This document shows, piece by piece, positions 54,481 through 63,259 of a stretch of 64,000 nucleotides of DNA (positions are counted from its first letter, which is position 1; each line of letters starts with the position of its first letter). The position numbers and the translations under genes were made by a program. Origin of the DNA: Photobacterium aquimaris (GTDB lineage: Bacteria; Pseudomonadota; Gammaproteobacteria; Enterobacterales; Vibrionaceae); the NCBI RefSeq assembly GCF_002954455.1, contig NZ_MSCC01000002.1, positions 639,434-703,433 on the forward strand, given 5' to 3'. The notes beneath the pieces are model-generated. The model had not been told where the DNA came from. It saw only the letters and a program-made list of their open reading frames with translations, and searched no databases.

Positions 54481-55332
54481 TCACAGTGGGAGTGGATAAG
54501 TGAAAAATACTAAATGTAGTAAATTAAATACAAAATGAACCACGATCGCGATCGTTATCTTCCTAGTCCAATAATAGCTTAGTCCATAAAGTATGCCAAC
54601 CAATGTTGCAATTATGATAAACAGTGGTCCACCGCCAAAGTGCGCTAAACCAAATAAACCACTGGCAATGATAATGGCAGCAGGAGGCGCTAATTTTTTA
54701 AATAAAAAGCCTTGAATATAACCTCGAAATAGCACTTCTTCGGCAACACAAGTAAAAATAAGATTATTCATCGCAAAGATCCACCACCATGATGGCAGTG
54801 TTAATTCGGGGCGCACTAGCTGTAATGCCCACGCGAATAACAGCAATGTGAACAATCCACCACCAATAATACTTATTTGAGAACGTGAGAGTGAAAAAGA
54901 TCGCCAGTTGTATTGGTTATTGCTTACTATATTTGGCACTAATAGTAGTAGTGCAAAAATAAGCATTGGTTTATCAAGGTTGAAATAAAGCGTAAACGGA
55001 CGGCTGAGTGGGCCACTATTGACTTGGTCTAGCACCAATAAGTTATTGATGCCAGGATAGAGGTGCAGCACTAAGCCAATGATCCACAATATAACGGCAC
55101 TATGGCCAACATAAATAAGCACTTTGTTATGTTGCTGCGCAGTAAAATAAGCAATGGCAAGGCCACTGATGATAATAGTGGCACCGATGGGCGTTAGAAC
55201 ATTAAATGTCATTGCTGCTACTAATGTGAGTATTAATGGCAGTTGCCAATAGGATTTTTTGGCTAAGACACAACCAATACTGATGGCAAGTAATAACCAT
55301 ACTAACATGGAGGGAAAAAGGAGATAATTCAT
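54481..55332 (-). CDS. CPBP-family intramembrane protease
   Basis: 283 residues, about eight membrane helices. CPBP motifs near residues 200-250: EEVLFRGYIQGFL (motif 1), 'FGLAHFGGG' (motif 2), then 'VHFVFNLLHL' (motif 3). The EE, H and HxxxN residues are present. CPBP proteases mature peptides or defend against phage or bacteriocins; no peptide gene is evident next to it. Confidence 0.88.
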   Translation of the reverse strand: MNYLLFPSMLVWLLLAISIGCVLAKKSYWQLPLILTLVAAMTFNVLTPIGATIIISGLAIAYFTAQQHNKVLIYVGHSAVILWIIGLVLHLYPGINNLLVLDQVNSGPLSRPFTLYFNLDKPMLIFALLLLVPNIVSNNQYNWRSFSLSRSQISIIGGGLFTLLLFAWALQLVRPELTLPSWWWIFAMNNLIFTCVAEEVLFRGYIQGFLFKKLAPPAAIIIASGLFGLAHFGGGPLFIIIATLVGILYGLSYYWTRKITIAIVVHFVFNLLHLVFFTYPLPL

Positions 55333-55472
55333 ATAAGGATAAATAGAAAATGATAATGGTTACTATTTATATCATATTAGCGATAATTGAAATGTCTTTT
55401 TCTATCGGATACTTAATAAGTACCGGCGAGAGTGATTACCGCAGCACGATACTATCAACATGGAATGAGTAA

Positions 55473-56963
55473 ATGACGGATACATTACAGCCGACAACAC
55501 GCGCACTAATGGTACAAGGTACAACTTCTGATGCTGGTAAAAGTGTGCTGGTGGCGGGATTATGTCGTGTATTGGCACGCCGCGGAATTAACGTTGCTCC
55601 GTTTAAATCACAAAATATGGCCTTAAACAGTGCCGTAACCCAAGACGGTGGTGAGATAGGGCGAGCACAGGCTGTTCAAGCACAAGCATGTGGTATTGAA
55701 CCGAGTGTGCATATGAATCCAGTGTTACTCAAGCCTAACACTGATGTTGGCGCACAAGTTATCGTGCAGGGTAAAGCTTTAGCTGATATGAATGCTGTTG
55801 GTTACCACAACTATAAGAAAGTGGTGATGGCACCGATTATGGAATCTTTCACGCTGCTGCAACAACAGTATCAGACTATTATTATTGAAGGGGCGGGTAG
55901 CCCAGCTGAAATTAATCTACGTGACAATGATGTTGCGAATATGGGCTTTGCTGAAAAAGCCGATGTGCCCGTGATAATTATTGCAGATATTGATCGTGGC
56001 GGTGTATTTGCGCATATCTATGGCACGTTGGCATTGTTGTCTAAATCAGAACAAGCACGTGTTAAAGGCTTTGTTATTAATCGTTTTCGTGGTGACATCA
56101 AGTTGCTTGAATCTGGTTTAGAATGGCTAGAGCAAAAAACAGGTAAGCCTGTATTAGATGTCTTACCGTATTTACATGGTCTAATGCTTGAGGCTGAAGA
56201 TGCGATCAATTGTCAGCAAGTTGAAGCCGCAGATCATCAGTTAAAAGTGGTTGTGCCTGTTCTAACTCGAGTGAGTAACCATACTGATTTTGATCCACTG
56301 CGCATGCATCCTCAAGTTAATTTACAGTTCGTCGGTAAAGAACAGCCATTTCCTGCCGCAGATTTAATCATTATTCCGGGCACTAAAAGTGTTCGTAGCG
56401 ATTTAGTCTTTTTACGCCAACAAGGGTGGGATAAGCAGATTCAGCGTCACTTACGTTTAGGTGGCAAAGTAATAGGAATTTGTGGTGGTTATCAGATGTT
56501 AGGTGAAACCATTGCCGATCCGTATGCAATTGAAGGTGAAGCAGGAGTAAGCCGTGGTTTAGGCTATTTATCTATTGCGACAACCATTGAGAAAAACAAA
56601 TGCCTACAACAAACAAAAGGCACGTTAACACTGCCAAATCAAACACCTGTTACGGTAAAAGGTTATGAAATTCATGCCGGTGTAACTCAAGGTGTCAGTG
56701 CCAATGCACCATTACAATTAACCGATGGCCCTGATGGTCAGCTAGGTTGTGATAATCAGGTGTTTGGCACTTACTTACATGGTATTTTTGAACAGCAAGC
56801 TGGATGTGATGCGATTTTACGATGGGCAGGTTTAGAAGCCACGCAAACCCCTGATTTTGAACAAATTCGTGAGCAAGGCATTGATCGTATTGCTGATACC
56901 ATCGAGGAGCACATGGATCTTAGTGCGTTATGGCCGCAATGGGCTGATCAGTTTACGCGTTAA
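55473..56963 (+). CDS. cobQ: Cobyric acid synthase CobQ/CbiP
   Basis: 496 residues. It amidates adenosylcobyrinic acid a,c-diamide in B12 synthesis or salvage. An N-terminal P-loop GTTSDAGKS (16-24), '[10 protein letters not shown]', '[12 protein letters not shown]' and '[15 protein letters not shown]', then the C-terminal class I glutamine amidotransferase with the Cys in '[11 protein letters not shown]' and the His in 'GTYLHGIFE'. It stands alone here with no other cob gene; the remaining pathway must lie elsewhere. Divergent from the CPBP gene, 140 bp apart. Confidence 0.93.
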   Translation: MTDTLQPTTRALMVQGTTSDAGKSVLVAGLCRVLARRGINVAPFKSQNMALNSAVTQDGGEIGRAQAVQAQACGIEPSVHMNPVLLKPNTDVGAQVIVQGKALADMNAVGYHNYKKVVMAPIMESFTLLQQQYQTIIIEGAGSPAEINLRDNDVANMGFAEKADVPVIIIADIDRGGVFAHIYGTLALLSKSEQARVKGFVINRFRGDIKLLESGLEWLEQKTGKPVLDVLPYLHGLMLEAEDAINCQQVEAADHQLKVVVPVLTRVSNHTDFDPLRMHPQVNLQFVGKEQPFPAADLIIIPGTKSVRSDLVFLRQQGWDKQIQRHLRLGGKVIGICGGYQMLGETIADPYAIEGEAGVSRGLGYLSIATTIEKNKCLQQTKGTLTLPNQTPVTVKGYEIHAGVTQGVSANAPLQLTDGPDGQLGCDNQVFGTYLHGIFEQQAGCDAILRWAGLEATQTPDFEQIREQGIDRIADTIEEHMDLSALWPQWADQFTR

Positions 56964-57005
56964 TTTTATCTTACTAAACAGTAGGTTTTAGCATTTGCTT
57001 TATTT

Positions 57006-57037
57006 AGAATGCAGGGCGGTTTTTTAAGCTGCATTCT
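57006..57037 (+). terminator. Hairpin after cobQ
   Basis: AGAATGCAG / CTGCATTCT with a T-rich loop, then AATGTTTTAA; a weak terminator. Confidence 0.5.
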
Positions 57038-57119
57038 AATGTTTTAAAAGATAGCTACGTCTCATTTTTGTTATTATTCCAACGGTAAATTTTCTCTATA
57101 TTATGGCTATCATCATTTC

Positions 57120-57806
57120 ATGAAATCGTATACTCATCGCCTCGATCGTTTTATTAGTCAAAATAGTCCTCATTCTATTTCAGATACGCGCCTTTTAGTG
57201 GCTCAAAAAAGAATCATTGTCGATGGATTGGTAGCGCACTCTACTCATCAAAAAGTTACCCAATTTACAGAAGTCGAATTGGATGGACGATGTCTGCAGA
57301 ATAATAAACCGATTTATATCATGTTGCATAAACCGCAAGGTATTGTAAGCGCAACCAAAGACTTAAAACATAAAACGGTATTAGATCTTATTGATCATCC
57401 GCAAAAAGAGCAGTTACACATTGTGGGTCGTTTAGATTTTAATACCACAGGGTTAGTGTTATTAACCAATGATGGTGCATGGTCGCGTCAAATAAGTTTG
57501 CCACAAACAAAGCTCGCTAAAGTGTATGAGGTTACGCTATCTAAACCATTAACCGAGGAATACATTCAAGTATTTAAAAAGGGGATTTACTTTGGCTATG
57601 AGGATATCACTACCAAACCTGCAGATTTAGAAATACTCTCTGACTATAAAGCGCGGTTGTCATTAGTTGAAGGTAAGTATCATCAAGTAAAACGGATGTT
57701 TGGTTTCTTTCAAAATGAAGTATTAGCGTTACATCGTGTATCTGTAGGGAATATTTCGGTTGATGGGCTTGAAAGTGGTCAATATAAAGAGTTTTCAATT
57801 ATTTAA
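57120..57806 (+). CDS. RsuA-family pseudouridine synthase
   Basis: 228 residues. An N-terminal S4-like RNA-binding segment (1-60, weakly conserved), then the catalytic domain with GRLDFNTTGLVLLTNDG (catalytic Asp near 106) and the C-terminal 'VEGKYHQVKRMFGFF'. It modifies a uridine in rRNA (RsuA/RluE/RluF type); the target cannot be assigned. Confidence 0.9.
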   Translation: MKSYTHRLDRFISQNSPHSISDTRLLVAQKRIIVDGLVAHSTHQKVTQFTEVELDGRCLQNNKPIYIMLHKPQGIVSATKDLKHKTVLDLIDHPQKEQLHIVGRLDFNTTGLVLLTNDGAWSRQISLPQTKLAKVYEVTLSKPLTEEYIQVFKKGIYFGYEDITTKPADLEILSDYKARLSLVEGKYHQVKRMFGFFQNEVLALHRVSVGNISVDGLESGQYKEFSII

Positions 57807-57815
57807 TAAGAAGGT

Positions 57816-57941
57816 GTTAGTGATGTATTTGTTAAATATGAGTTTATTGATGTGAATAAGCCATTATTATTTACCTTTTCACCTGCGGGAACCAATATTT
57901 TGAAGCAAGATCTGCATGATGATTTTGCACCTTGTTCCTAA
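57816..57941 (+). pseudogene. Gene remnant
   Basis: A 41-codon open frame without a good ATG (a GTG lies at 57852) reads '...KYEFIDVNKPLLFTFSPAGTNI...' and ends DDFAPCS before a stop. The composition and ordered strand pattern look like a protein fragment, perhaps of a larger hydrolase- or capsule-related gene. The family is not recognised. Confidence 0.35.
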
Positions 57942-58070
57942 CGATCTATCAGTGAATATAACTAAGACAACTATTTTAAACTAGTTTCTGTTATAGCATC
58001 GACTTTTATCGCCATATCACTCAGTAAGAGATATTTATTACTGAATGATGTGGCGTTGTTATATCAGTAA

Positions 58071-58676
58071 CTATTTGGTGTTAATGATTGCTTGGGTCGT
58101 GGTCGCGATTGTTTTGATATATAGCATCCATAAGAAAGAGATATTGTGCTGAATACGTGTTGCTATATTTTTTGAATCATTAATAGCATATCTGTGTATA
58201 CACGGCGGAGTATTGCGATATAAATAATTAATATTATCAGTGATCAATAAGTGCCTGAACTGATGTTTGAGTGCATCGATATCTACCATTTCGGTAAATA
58301 GATAATCGTAAATATGATGAATATTAATTGGGTTAAAAGACAGTTTTTGATCTGTGATAGTAATAAAACCACTAGTCATAACCGTCACTTCTTCTGACCA
58401 ACGACTAGTATCATATTGACGGGCAAGATAATGCGCAAAAGCTAAATTGCCATAATGACTATTGAGATTAGATAGAGTTTGGTGATCACTATTAGCCGCT
58501 TCAACCCAGCCACTAATCGATGGAGCTAATAAGGCATTAAAATAGTCAAAAAATTGCGAATATGATCCTTTTATCGCGATCAAATCAAGTTGGTGTTGGC
58601 TAAGTTCGGTGTCTACTTGAGTAAGCAGTAAAGGCACTGTTAGTGTTGCTGGTTGCGCTATAGTTATATTGTTCAT
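58071..58676 (-). CDS. Hypothetical protein
   Basis: 201 residues, soluble, with a weak GAAG site before the ATG. No recognised motif. It is helix-rich with His/Tyr-rich segments ('HHIYDYLFTEMVDI', 'LYRNTPPCIHRYA'). Its frame is intact despite the surrounding remnants and the transposase. It might be of horizontal origin; function unknown. Confidence 0.55.
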   Translation of the reverse strand: MNNITIAQPATLTVPLLLTQVDTELSQHQLDLIAIKGSYSQFFDYFNALLAPSISGWVEAANSDHQTLSNLNSHYGNLAFAHYLARQYDTSRWSEEVTVMTSGFITITDQKLSFNPINIHHIYDYLFTEMVDIDALKHQFRHLLITDNINYLYRNTPPCIHRYAINDSKNIATRIQHNISFLWMLYIKTIATTTQAIINTK

Positions 58677-58822
58677 ATATATCTTCGTTAGCTATACAAT
58701 CGTCTGATTATTCAAATAATTTTATTGGGTGGGATTAGACAATGATTAGCCGTAACGTTTTGTAGCCTAGCTCTCATTTTTTAAAATAATAAGTCTGTGA
58801 ATAAAGAATAATAAAGAATACT

Positions 58823-60103
58823 GGACAGCCATAACTTTGCACATTAAGTATCAGTAACTACACTTAAGCTTCAAGTTGCTTATGGTGAAACTAATGACAA
58901 TCTCAAGACGCAAATTGATCGAGCCTCAAATTACACCTTTTTATCATGTTATTAATCGCTGTGTACGGCGAGCATATTTGTGTGGTGATGATCCATATAA
59001 CGGCAAAAACTATCACCATCGTCGAGGTTGGATAGTAAATAAAATCAAACAATTAGCAGCTGTTTTTTGTGTTGATGTGTGCGCTTATGCTGTGATGAGT
59101 AATCATTACCATTTGGTGCTAAAAATAGATACCGAGCAACAACAAAAACTCTCCCCTGAAGCGGTAATATCACGTTGGTTACAGTTATTTAATGGTCATC
59201 CTATTGCAGTCGATTTTTTAAAAGAGGGCCAGATAGGTGCAGAAAAACAGCAAGCGTTATCAAATTTAGTCACTGAATGGCAACAACGATTAGGCAGTAT
59301 TAGCTGGTTTATGCGCTGTCTTAATGAAGAAATAGCACGAAAAGCTAATAAGGAAGATAAATGCAAAGGCGCGTTTTGAGAAGGGCGGTTTAAGTCTCAA
59401 GCATTATTAGACGAGCAAGCGGTACTATCTTGCATGATGTATGTTGATTTAAATCCGATTAGGGCAGGCGTTACGCCGTCATTAGAGCAATCAGATTTCA
59501 CCTCGATTCAGCAGCGCATTCGTGAATATCAGCAACAGAAAACCTCCGCTAAACAACCACCATTAAATAAAGCGCACTTCCAACTATTACCCTTTGTGGG
59601 GGCTGAGCGTCAGGCAAAAACAGTCGGAATAAACTTTGCGTTTGCCGATTATCTTGAACTTATTGATTGGACTGGCCGCTGTATTCGCAGTGATAAAAAA
59701 GCCTTTATTACACCTAACCAGCCAAAGATTTTACAGCAATTGGGAATAACGCCGAACGCTTGGCTTGAGCATAGCGAACAATTTATGGAACGTTATGCTA
59801 ATGTAAGCGGAAAATGGTCCCGAATGCGCGCCTTTAAGCAACATGTTGGTGGGCATTGGTGCAAAGGAAAGTTGGCGACTCATCAATTACATCCCAATTA
59901 GATATGGCTTTTTATAATTAGAACAATATACCGCAATAGCTGTCAGGATTGTGGGTGTTGGCGATCGTGAAATATAGTAATAGCATCTAGTTAACCAATA
60001 AATTAAATAATAAGCGGTACCTTTTATAGTAAACGTGTCTGTTGCTGAAGGAATGGTTTATTGTCGTGGAAATCTATTTAAGATTTAAAATATATGGCTG
60101 TCC
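58823..60103. mobile_element. RAYT-type element with inverted ends
   Basis: GGACAGCCATA (58823-58833) and its exact reverse complement TATGGCTGTCC (60093-60103) lie on either side of a Y1-transposase gene. No target-site duplication can be made out. REP-associated transposases are flanked by palindromic REP-like sequences; this fits. I saw no other copies of the 11-mer in the window. Confidence 0.65.
58894..59901 (+). pseudogene. Y1/REP-associated transposase with an in-frame TGA
   Basis: IS200-like HUH transposase of the RAYT type, about 335 codons. Visible are 'FYHVINRCVRRAYLCG' and the HUH motif SNHYHLVL, then 'GRFKSQALLDEQAVLSCMMYVDLNPIRAGV', in part. At 59377-59379 a TGA interrupts 'CKGAF*EGRFKSQA', where related proteins have a Trp (F-W-E-G-R-F); TGG to TGA is a single transition. 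Both halves are in the same frame. The start may be ATG 58882 or 58894. The element is inactive unless the stop is read through or an error. Confidence 0.85.
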
Positions 60104-60193
60104 AAAGCTAACAAGATCTAATTGCGATAAATATCAACTTGTGGTTGTATAAAAACTCATGGGTTCACGCGATGTGACAATAGGAGTGGTGTT

Positions 60194-60688
60194 ATGAGTC
60201 TCGAAAAAGCAATACTGGCTGGTGGGTGTTTTTGGGGAATGCAGGATCTTATTCGTCGCCAACACGGTGTAGTATCTACACGAGTTGGTTATACTGGTGG
60301 TGATGTTGATAATGCGACCTATCGTAATCATGGTAGCCACGCTGAAGCGATTGAAATTACCTTTGATACCACGCAAACAAGCTTTGCTAAAATCCTTGCT
60401 TACTTCTTTCAAATCCATAACCCATCAACCCCTAATCGCCAAGGGAATGATATAGGTTCGTCTTACCGCTCTGCTATTTTTTATACTTCTAATGAGCAAA
60501 AGACCATTGCCGAAGATATCATTAAGCAGATGGATGCTTCCACTATTTGGCCTGGACCAATAGTGACCGAAGTGATGGCTGCGAGTAATTTTTGGCAAGC
60601 AGAGCCTGAACATCAAGATTATCTTGAGCATCAACCAAATGGCTACACTTGCCATTTTCCGCGCCCAGATTGGGTACTTCCGGAATAA
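60194..60688 (+). CDS. msrA: Peptide methionine sulfoxide reductase MsrA
   Basis: 164 residues. Reduces methionine-S-sulfoxide in proteins and as free amino acid, with thioredoxin. GCFWG (11-15) holds the catalytic Cys; '[30 protein letters not shown]' and '[14 protein letters not shown]' follow, in part. The resolving Cys near the C-terminus is '[10 protein letters not shown]' (one Cys). It lies directly beyond the RAYT element. Confidence 0.93.
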   Translation: MSLEKAILAGGCFWGMQDLIRRQHGVVSTRVGYTGGDVDNATYRNHGSHAEAIEITFDTTQTSFAKILAYFFQIHNPSTPNRQGNDIGSSYRSAIFYTSNEQKTIAEDIIKQMDASTIWPGPIVTEVMAASNFWQAEPEHQDYLEHQPNGYTCHFPRPDWVLPE

Positions 60689-60760
60689 AAAAGAATCATG
60701 TGGCTTTTCATTATTGAAGAGCCTAATGTCAAATATATCGCGTTAAGCTTACGATAAAAA

Positions 60761-61147
60761 ATGAACATTTATAGAGTACAAAAAGAAGCGAGAACGATAG
60801 CACTTTATAACTTCTTTGATGACATTTCAGCAAAGTTACAATTAAACATTGAGCATAAATTTCTATCTTATCAATCCTATAATGATATTTATCATTGTAA
60901 AAGTTTAAAATTACTCAATCCCAAAATATGGAAATATAAAGGGTTAATTTATAAGTTAAGAGTCGATAATGGCAAAGAATCAGCAAGAGTATTGTTCGTT
61001 AAAACAAAAGACAGTGATTTATTGATTATTCATGCTTTTTTAAAATCAACTCAGAAAACACCTAAGAAAGAAGCCAAACAGGCAATCAATGTCTATCAAC
61101 AGCTTGATGATATAAAAATCGAGCCGCTGATAATGCTTCGTCAATAA
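60761..61147 (+). CDS. RelE/HigB-like (Gp49-type) orphan toxin candidate
   Basis: 128 residues. The C-terminal half 'LIYKLRVDNGKESARVLFVK' and 'IIHAFLKSTQKTPKKEAKQA' resembles phage Gp49-like/HigB toxins ('yElR....gg.yRvly...g..ivllhgF.KKtqktP..ei..A'). The N-terminal half differs. No antitoxin gene is next to it; the next gene is DUF3297. The ribosome site is weak. It could be an mRNA interferase or a degenerate or unrelated member. Confidence 0.6.
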   Translation: MNIYRVQKEARTIALYNFFDDISAKLQLNIEHKFLSYQSYNDIYHCKSLKLLNPKIWKYKGLIYKLRVDNGKESARVLFVKTKDSDLLIIHAFLKSTQKTPKKEAKQAINVYQQLDDIKIEPLIMLRQ

Positions 61148-61240
61148 TGTATATTTTATCTACTCAAAAGAATACAACTCTTGAGCGTCAGTCTTAGATT
61201 GTCTACAATAGCGCACTTTTGATTTTCGACAGGCATCAAC

Positions 61241-61486
61241 ATGAACGATACTACATCACGCCCGACTTTACCTGATCACCTTTCTGGTAATCCTCGTAGC
61301 CCACATTACCTAGAAGCTGCTTTTGAATATGAGATCGGCATTCTATTTAACGGCAAAGAGCGTTTTGATGTTGAAGAATACTGCATCAGTGAAGGTTGGA
61401 TCAAAGTGCCGTCTAAAGCATTAGATCGTCGCGGCAACCCGTTACTGATTACTTTAAAAGGCACTGTTGAAGCTTTCTATAAGTAA
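61241..61486 (+). CDS. DUF3297 family protein
   Basis: 81 residues, small and soluble. It begins with 'TLPDHLSGNPRSPHY' and ends 'RRGNPLLITLKGTVEAFYK', as in the DUF3297 family of proteobacteria, for which no function is known. AGG lies before the ATG. The hairpin at 61582-61609 follows. Confidence 0.85.
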   Translation: MNDTTSRPTLPDHLSGNPRSPHYLEAAFEYEIGILFNGKERFDVEEYCISEGWIKVPSKALDRRGNPLLITLKGTVEAFYK

Positions 61487-61581
61487 AACGCGCTTTAGTT
61501 TTATTACTAAGCAAAGTTCGGCAGTTGCTTAGTTGATGTGGTAGTTAGGTTTTCTCATATAATACTGACTACTCACATCAC

Positions 61582-61609
61582 ATAGAGCCTAGTATATTCT
61601 AGGCTCTAT
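61582..61609. terminator. Hairpin after the DUF3297 gene
   Basis: ATAGAGCCTAG / CTAGGCTCTAT, 11-bp perfect stem with a TATATT loop; there is no T-run, so termination is uncertain. Confidence 0.5.
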
Positions 61610-61752
61610 GCGTTCAGTCCTAGCTTTACTATGATCACCCTTCTGATTTTTTAAATAAATACTCAATATTGTTATCAATTCAAATTAAATTTAAATCAGG
61701 AAATAAATATAGCTTATTTATTAGGGGTATTTAAAAAATTAATAAAGGCTGA

Positions 61753-62146
61753 ATGATGAATATATATAATGTACTTGATGAATTATCGATTGATTATAAA
61801 AAACATGAACACCCTGCAGTATTTAACTGTGAACAAGTGCATCTTTTAGATTTGAATATTGATGGTGTGGCGAAAAAAATCTATTCATTAAGGATAGAAA
61901 AGGTAGTCGACACTTTTTAGTGGTTGTTATAGCTGATAAAAGTTTTAATTTAAAATCACTTAGCCTACATCTGGGCGTTACAAGTTTAAGTTTTGCATCT
62001 CCACGGCGGCTCGATAAGTATCTTGGTACTATTCATCATTACAATGCCATCCGTTTACTAATACTGCAACTCTTGATATTAGTGTTGCGGGAATACAACA
62101 ATTATTAGCCTATTATCAACGATCATATATTGAAATATATTTATAA
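61753..62146 (+). pseudogene. ProXp/YbaK-type prolyl-tRNA editing gene, broken
   Basis: The ATG at 61753 starts MMNIYNVLDELSIDYKKHEH and runs to 'DGVAKKI', then leaves frame at A7 (61873-61879). Adding one A would give NLFIKDRKGSRHFLVVIADKS and 'LGVTSLSFASPRRLDKYLGT', core ProX motifs. After LGT the usual region up to 'HP.TNTATLDIS' is missing, about 30 codons, and another shift follows; 'NTATLDISVAGIQQLLAYY' ends at a stop at 62144-62146. With a deletion and two shifts it is a true pseudogene of a Cys- or Ala-tRNAPro editing protein. Confidence 0.85.
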
Positions 62147-62197
62147 CAACGACAATTTTCTTCTAAACTATTAGTACATCAAATAAAGGACGATTCG

Positions 62198-62668
62198 ATG
62201 AATATTTTTATTTTAGATGATGATATTGAAAAGTGCGCGCAATACCACTGCGATCAGCACGTAGTTAAAATGATTTTAGAAAGTGTGCAGCTTTTATGTA
62301 CCGCTCTCAATAAAAAGGGATTTACGACACCTTATAAATCAACCCACATTAATCATCCTTGTGTATTGTGGGTTGAGCAATCATACGATAATTTTTTGTG
62401 GTTAAAGGCGTTAGCGATAGCATTAAATAAAGAGTATAAATTTCGTTACGACAAAGACAACGATCATAAATCGATTGCTGTGCTGAATACTATTGCTGCA
62501 TGTTCATATGATGCAATAGGGTTGACGGCCTTTGCTCAAGCTATGCCTGATACTTACAAGGTAGAAGGTGATGCGATTACGGCTTACCGTGATTTTTATC
62601 GAGGTGATAAATCAACGTTTGCTAAATGGACTAAACGCGCACCACCACCTTGGTTTGTGATTGATTAG
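62198..62668 (+). CDS. Conserved hypothetical protein, phage-type
   Basis: 156 residues. The pattern 'CAQYHCDQHVVKMILESVQLLCTAL', 'HPCVLWVEQSYDNFLWLKALAIALNKEYKFRY' and 'LTAFAQAMPDTYK' ending in 'YYRG'-like 'FYRGDKSTFAKWTKRAPPPWF' is shared by hypothetical proteins of bacteria and marine phages. His/Cys/Asp residues at the start (YHCDQH) could be catalytic or metal-binding. No function is assigned. AAAGGA before the ATG. Confidence 0.7.
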   Translation: MNIFILDDDIEKCAQYHCDQHVVKMILESVQLLCTALNKKGFTTPYKSTHINHPCVLWVEQSYDNFLWLKALAIALNKEYKFRYDKDNDHKSIAVLNTIAACSYDAIGLTAFAQAMPDTYKVEGDAITAYRDFYRGDKSTFAKWTKRAPPPWFVID

Positions 62669-62757
62669 GGCGTAATTTAAGTATTATCACTGCTGAAATC
62701 AACGTATTATGAATCTGTACCGTTTTGATTTTATGAGAAAATGAGTAAGGATTAACC

Positions 62758-63039
62758 ATGAATGTAGATAAAGCAAAAAAACGGATTGCAAAACAAGTTA
62801 AAAAGGGATTTAAAGGATATCCTCAACTTTCTCTGGCCTATTTTGGTAAAACTGCTGATGTGGCGACAGAAGTCGTAGTTACATTTACGCTTGCAGAAGG
62901 CGCTGAGCCTCAACAGCAAAAATTTGCCAGTGATAATGACGTGCGTGAAGACGAAACTATTCAATCTGTATTAGTTAAAATTATTGATCGTGCAGGCGCA
63001 AATAGTGTGCTTGAAACTGAAGGTGTTACTGTTTTGTAA
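62758..63039 (+). CDS. Small conserved hypothetical protein
   Basis: 93 residues. A basic N-terminus (KAKKRIAKQVKKGFKGYP) is followed by 'LAYFGKTADVATEVVVTFTL' and 'REDETIQSVLVKIIDRAGA'. AAGGA lies before the ATG. A terminator follows at 63176. I cannot name the family. Confidence 0.7.
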   Translation: MNVDKAKKRIAKQVKKGFKGYPQLSLAYFGKTADVATEVVVTFTLAEGAEPQQQKFASDNDVREDETIQSVLVKIIDRAGANSVLETEGVTVL

Positions 63040-63175
63040 TTACAGCGACGGTACAAATATTATCAAAATTACTTCTAAGAATATAACTGACATTATCTTA
63101 ATCCAGATTAAAGATTTCTAGGTATATTAGCGTTATTATTCATTCCAGCTTAGCACTTATAGTAAAAATGCATAT

Positions 63176-63215
63176 AAAAGAACAGTATTAAGGTGCTGTT
63201 CTTTTGGTTTTATTT
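63176..63215 (+). terminator. Terminator before the OYE gene
   Basis: AAAAGAACAG / CTGTTCTTTT, 10-bp stem, then GGTTTTATTTT. Confidence 0.75.
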
Positions 63216-63259
63216 TGTGCTGGTAAAATAAGACCTAACGATATTTAAGAGGATTTGAT

